Below are positions 60,900-64,000 of a DNA stretch of 64,000 nucleotides, one piece after another. Under the pieces are notes generated by a model. The model was given only the letters and a program-made list of their open reading frames with translations. It was not told where the DNA came from and did no database searches. This DNA comes from Doris montereyensis (lineage: Eukaryota > Mollusca > Gastropoda > Nudibranchia > Dorididae): contig JAXRKP010001273.1 in the NCBI GenBank assembly GCA_037039925.1, positions 80,748 to 144,747 on the forward strand. The letters run 5' to 3'. The first letter of the stretch is position 1. Every line of letters begins with the position of its first letter. Made by a program: the position numbers and the translations under genes.

Positions 60900-63800
60900 A
60901 ATCACATTCCCTGAGCACATCCCAAAGGTTATGCGCAGTAGAAAAGCAACACACGAGTTGATCTCGACATTAAATAATAATTCTGACCAGCCCAATATTC
61001 AGCCCTGCACAACGGCAACACATAATTTGACTGATAATTTACATGAAAAGGATTTAGGACTAATAACCATGTTAAAGTCCTATCTTGAACGCTCAGTCAT
61101 CACGAAATAAAAGCGGACTAATTCAAGACCTGATTATTGATCCTGATGTTGATATTGCTTTCCTCGCAGAATCATGGCTTCAACCAAAAGGTGATGAGGT
61201 AATCATCAACGACCTAACTCCCTCCAGGGTTCAAGCCAACACCTGTACCGAGACTCAGCATTCGGGAGGGGGACTGTGCGTAATTAGCAGGTGCTATCTT
61301 AAAAAAAAAACGAATACCACATTTAAATCATTTGAATGTTCTAAGTGCACACTTCAAACAAAGGGACAATCAACAACCTTCATGTGTATATATCGTCCAC
61401 CACCTAGTAAGAAGAACAAACGTTTAAAAAGTGTTGGATTTCATTGCTGATTTTCAAATCGGATTTCCTGCTGATTTTAAAAAGTTACACGACAAAAAAG
61501 AACAGGCCAATCATGCTTGGTGATTTCAATCTACACTATGATAATCCGGTAACCGAAATGCCAATACCGTAAAATCATTTCTAACATCAAATAGCTTCAA
61601 GCAGCACGTAAACACGGCAATGCAATCAAAACAACATACATTAGACTGGGTTGTAACCGATGACAACGAAGAAATTCACAACTTTAACCCTCAGAATCCC
61701 AGTCCTAATGTAAGTTCCATTCAATCTAATCCAGGGCAAAGGGAATAAGTCTAATGTCAAAAATACCAGCTTCCCGACAAAATTACTTATAACTCATACA
61801 TTTATGAAGTTAGCAAATTATCACTAAAATGAATTGAATGATCTTTTAAACCTATTTAACTGGGTTTTTTTAAAAAAGGAAATTAATATGGAAAAAAACA
61901 CTACGATAAATTTGCCAAGGTCACAGATGCAAAAAAATAATTTGTCAAACCGCAAAATGATGATATTTATCAAGTAATTTTTGGCCCAAATACCACATAC
62001 ATTATATCCAAGACCCTTCCTAGCAGCAGAAAAAGAGCGTATCACTCATAAATTTAGCGGCAATACGGGCCTCAATATTAAAAATATCGGGGGATAACGC
62101 CAAAATTAACGTAACGGATTAAAGCTGCGTCTCTGACTTTGTTATTACTTTCAAAATCAACGAGTGCACAACTGCGCGCGCTCTGTTTCACATACCCAGC
62201 AAAATGACGGGCAAAGCCAGCAAATCTGACCAAGAAAATGTTCCGACCGGTTACTCAAGGAATGACCTACCTGACGTATTTAGACATTAATTCAAGGATA
62301 AAGTGCATTTCATCAGAAACAATCTCGACCAGTACCATCATTCACCACCAACTTTCAAACAATTTGAGGGTGATACGGTCTTCTGTGAATTCCAACTGGT
62401 CACCGAGGAGGATCTCAAGACCCTTAAAAGATCTTCACCACCGAAATCATGCTACCTTGATATTGACACATCATTATTAGTTAAATATTTAGATCACCTA
62501 GCTCCTGTCCTAACAACCATTATTAATGAATCTCTAAAAACTGGAATTGTATCCTAAGAACTTTTAAACATGCAATTGTAACCCCTCTACTTAAGAAACC
62601 CAACCTAACTCCTGAATCATTTAAAAACTAGGCCTGTTTCGAACCTCCCATTTTTATCAAAGATTTTGGAAAAGGTCGTTGCAATGCAATTAATGAAGCA
62701 TCTTTTGAAATATAAATTATTCGAACCCAATCAGTCAGCTTACAGGCAATATCACAACACGGAAACAGCCTTGCTTAAGATACAAAATGATTTGATGTGC
62801 ACTGCCGATGAACACAAAGTGTCAGTCTTAACCCTGCTTGATTTAACCCCATGTTTGACACACTTGACCATTCTATTCTTATTGAAGTGACTTTCAAAAA
62901 TTGGTCTAGATGGTACTGTGCTTGACTGGTTTATATCCTATCTTCATAATCGTACCCAATCTATCTCTCTTGATAAAGTGCAATGTCTTCTCCTTTTCCA
63001 CTCAAGTACAGGGTTCCATAAAGGACAGTGCTTTGTCCCCTACTATGTATATTGTATACACAACCACTTGGTGATATTGTCAAACAGCATGAGGTCAACC
63101 ATCACATGTATGCTGACGATATGCAGTTTTACAAATCTGCCATGCCTATAAACACAAATTATCTGTTGAAATCCATGGAATTATGTATTATATCTTATGT
63201 ACAAGCATGGATGACTACTAACAAACTTAAACTGAATGAAGAAAAAACCAAAATATTGCAATGTAATCCAAAAAATCTCAAATGGCCTGACGAAACTAAC
63301 TCTGAGGGTGAAAACGAAGGAATAAAATTCACACAGAGCGCTAAACATATTGGGGTATATTTCAGTGATAATTTATCTATGGAACATCATATAAACCATC
63401 TCTGTAAAACTCTTTACTTCGAAATCAGACTTGTAGGCCACCTATCAAACTTTTTTTCTAAATCTAAGTTCTCTGAAAACATTGATTTCAGCACACATTA
63501 TTTCCAAAATTAATTATTGCAACTCCCTGTTTTTATAATTTGGCTGTCTTGATTCATAAGCTCCAACGTCTCCAAAACCATGCGGCCAGGGTGATTTTGA
63601 AGAAAAAGAAATATGAACACATTACCCCTATGTTCATGTCTCTGCATTGGCTCCCGATCGATAAACGAATAATATACAAAATTGTGACATAGTGTCACAA
63701 ATGTAAAATTGATACAGCTCCAAATTACTTAAAAACCTAATCTCAGGTTACGTTCCATCTCGCCAACTGAGATCTACAAATCAATGTCTGTCAACCGTTC

Positions 63801-63975
63801 CCTCAAAGACAGGCCTGACGAAACTGGCACTGCGCTCTTTTAAATACGCAGGTCCTCATGTCTTGAATTCTCTTCCGCTGTCAATACGATCTATGTTTGA
63901 CACACCAGAAGACACCTTTAAAAACACCTTAAAACATACCTCATGCGATGCTTCTTAGAAGAAAAGTGATTGTTT
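60900..63975 (+). mobile_element. Degenerate non-LTR retrotransposon (LINE)
   Basis: Endonuclease start: LNAQSSRNKSGLIQDLII and VDIAFLAESWL (61,085 on), then IYRPPPS. Reverse transcriptase: SNLPFLSKILEKVVAMQL and FEPNQSAYRQYHNTETALLK (62,640-62,800), a damaged LLDLxxxxDxxxHxIL block, LDWFISYLHNRTQ, a damaged GVPQGS block, and HHMYADDMQFYKS with an intact YADD (63,090-63,140). The C-terminus reads LQRLQNHAARVIL and LHWLPIDKRIIYKI, ending near 63,969. At least five frameshifts or stops. Motif style suggests the CR1/L2/Jockey group. Confidence 0.85.
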
Positions 63976-64000
63976 TAATCATGCGATTTTAATTTTTTCA

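Overview
This window looks like nuclear DNA from an invertebrate animal, most likely a mollusc. It is AT-rich and sparsely genic. Exons are short with GT-AG introns of several kb, and there are many tRNA-derived SINE-like repeats, TA-flanked MITEs, CTAGATCT-rich tracts and long (GA)n, (TA)n and (GATA)n runs. There is no operon structure, and I found no CRISPR array, no rRNA and no free-standing tRNA gene. The species is an inference.

One real gene runs on the minus strand through most of the window, about 54.5 kb down to 8.5 kb. I assembled 13 candidate exons from splice signals and phase. Those at 54.47, 48.93, 46.23, 43.53 and 41.34 kb encode a charged coiled coil. Two tiny exons (37.13 and 35.89 kb) lead to a polyglutamine exon at 28.1 kb, and five further exons (26.6, 22.8, 16.4, 13.5, 8.5 kb) encode an Asn/Asp/Glu/Gln-rich acidic tail. 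Coiled coil plus acidic tail, with local resemblance around the RCENDK motif, fits the GOLM1/GOLM2(CASC4)/GOLIM4 family of type II Golgi membrane proteins. The membrane-anchor exon was not found and probably lies beyond about 54.5 kb or outside the window. Exons 22.8 and 8.5 kb each read well only if one A is restored to a homopolymer, and the polyQ exon leaves in the wrong phase. Assembly indels or early gene decay are both possible.

Region by region: 0-4 kb has a 15-bp repeat and a 2.2-kb, 21-bp satellite. 6-12 kb has (GA)n runs and many copies of a SINE-like repeat (called A here), one of them split by a 190-bp insertion. 12-27 kb has a LINE 3' fossil, other SINE families, two copies of a CTAGATCT-rich composite repeat and a 57-bp minisatellite touching an exon. 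27-41 kb has MITEs, more repeat A, two copies of a ~1-kb dispersed repeat (R1), a LINE fossil and an interleaved foldback. 41-53 kb has two inverted R1 copies, a possible Penelope-type fragment, a 28-31-bp minisatellite and a ~1-kb tandem duplication carrying GGTCACGTGACC palindromes. 53-64 kb has a CCCCAATTGGGG cluster, microsatellites, a decayed hAT-like transposase pseudogene and a degenerate LINE with endonuclease and reverse-transcriptase remnants at the right edge.

Nothing here supports a new multi-gene system. The best leads are the frame breaks in the Golgi-type gene, the strand-uniform repeat A family, the exon-abutting minisatellite, the duplicated E-box palindromes and several unusual foldback structures.
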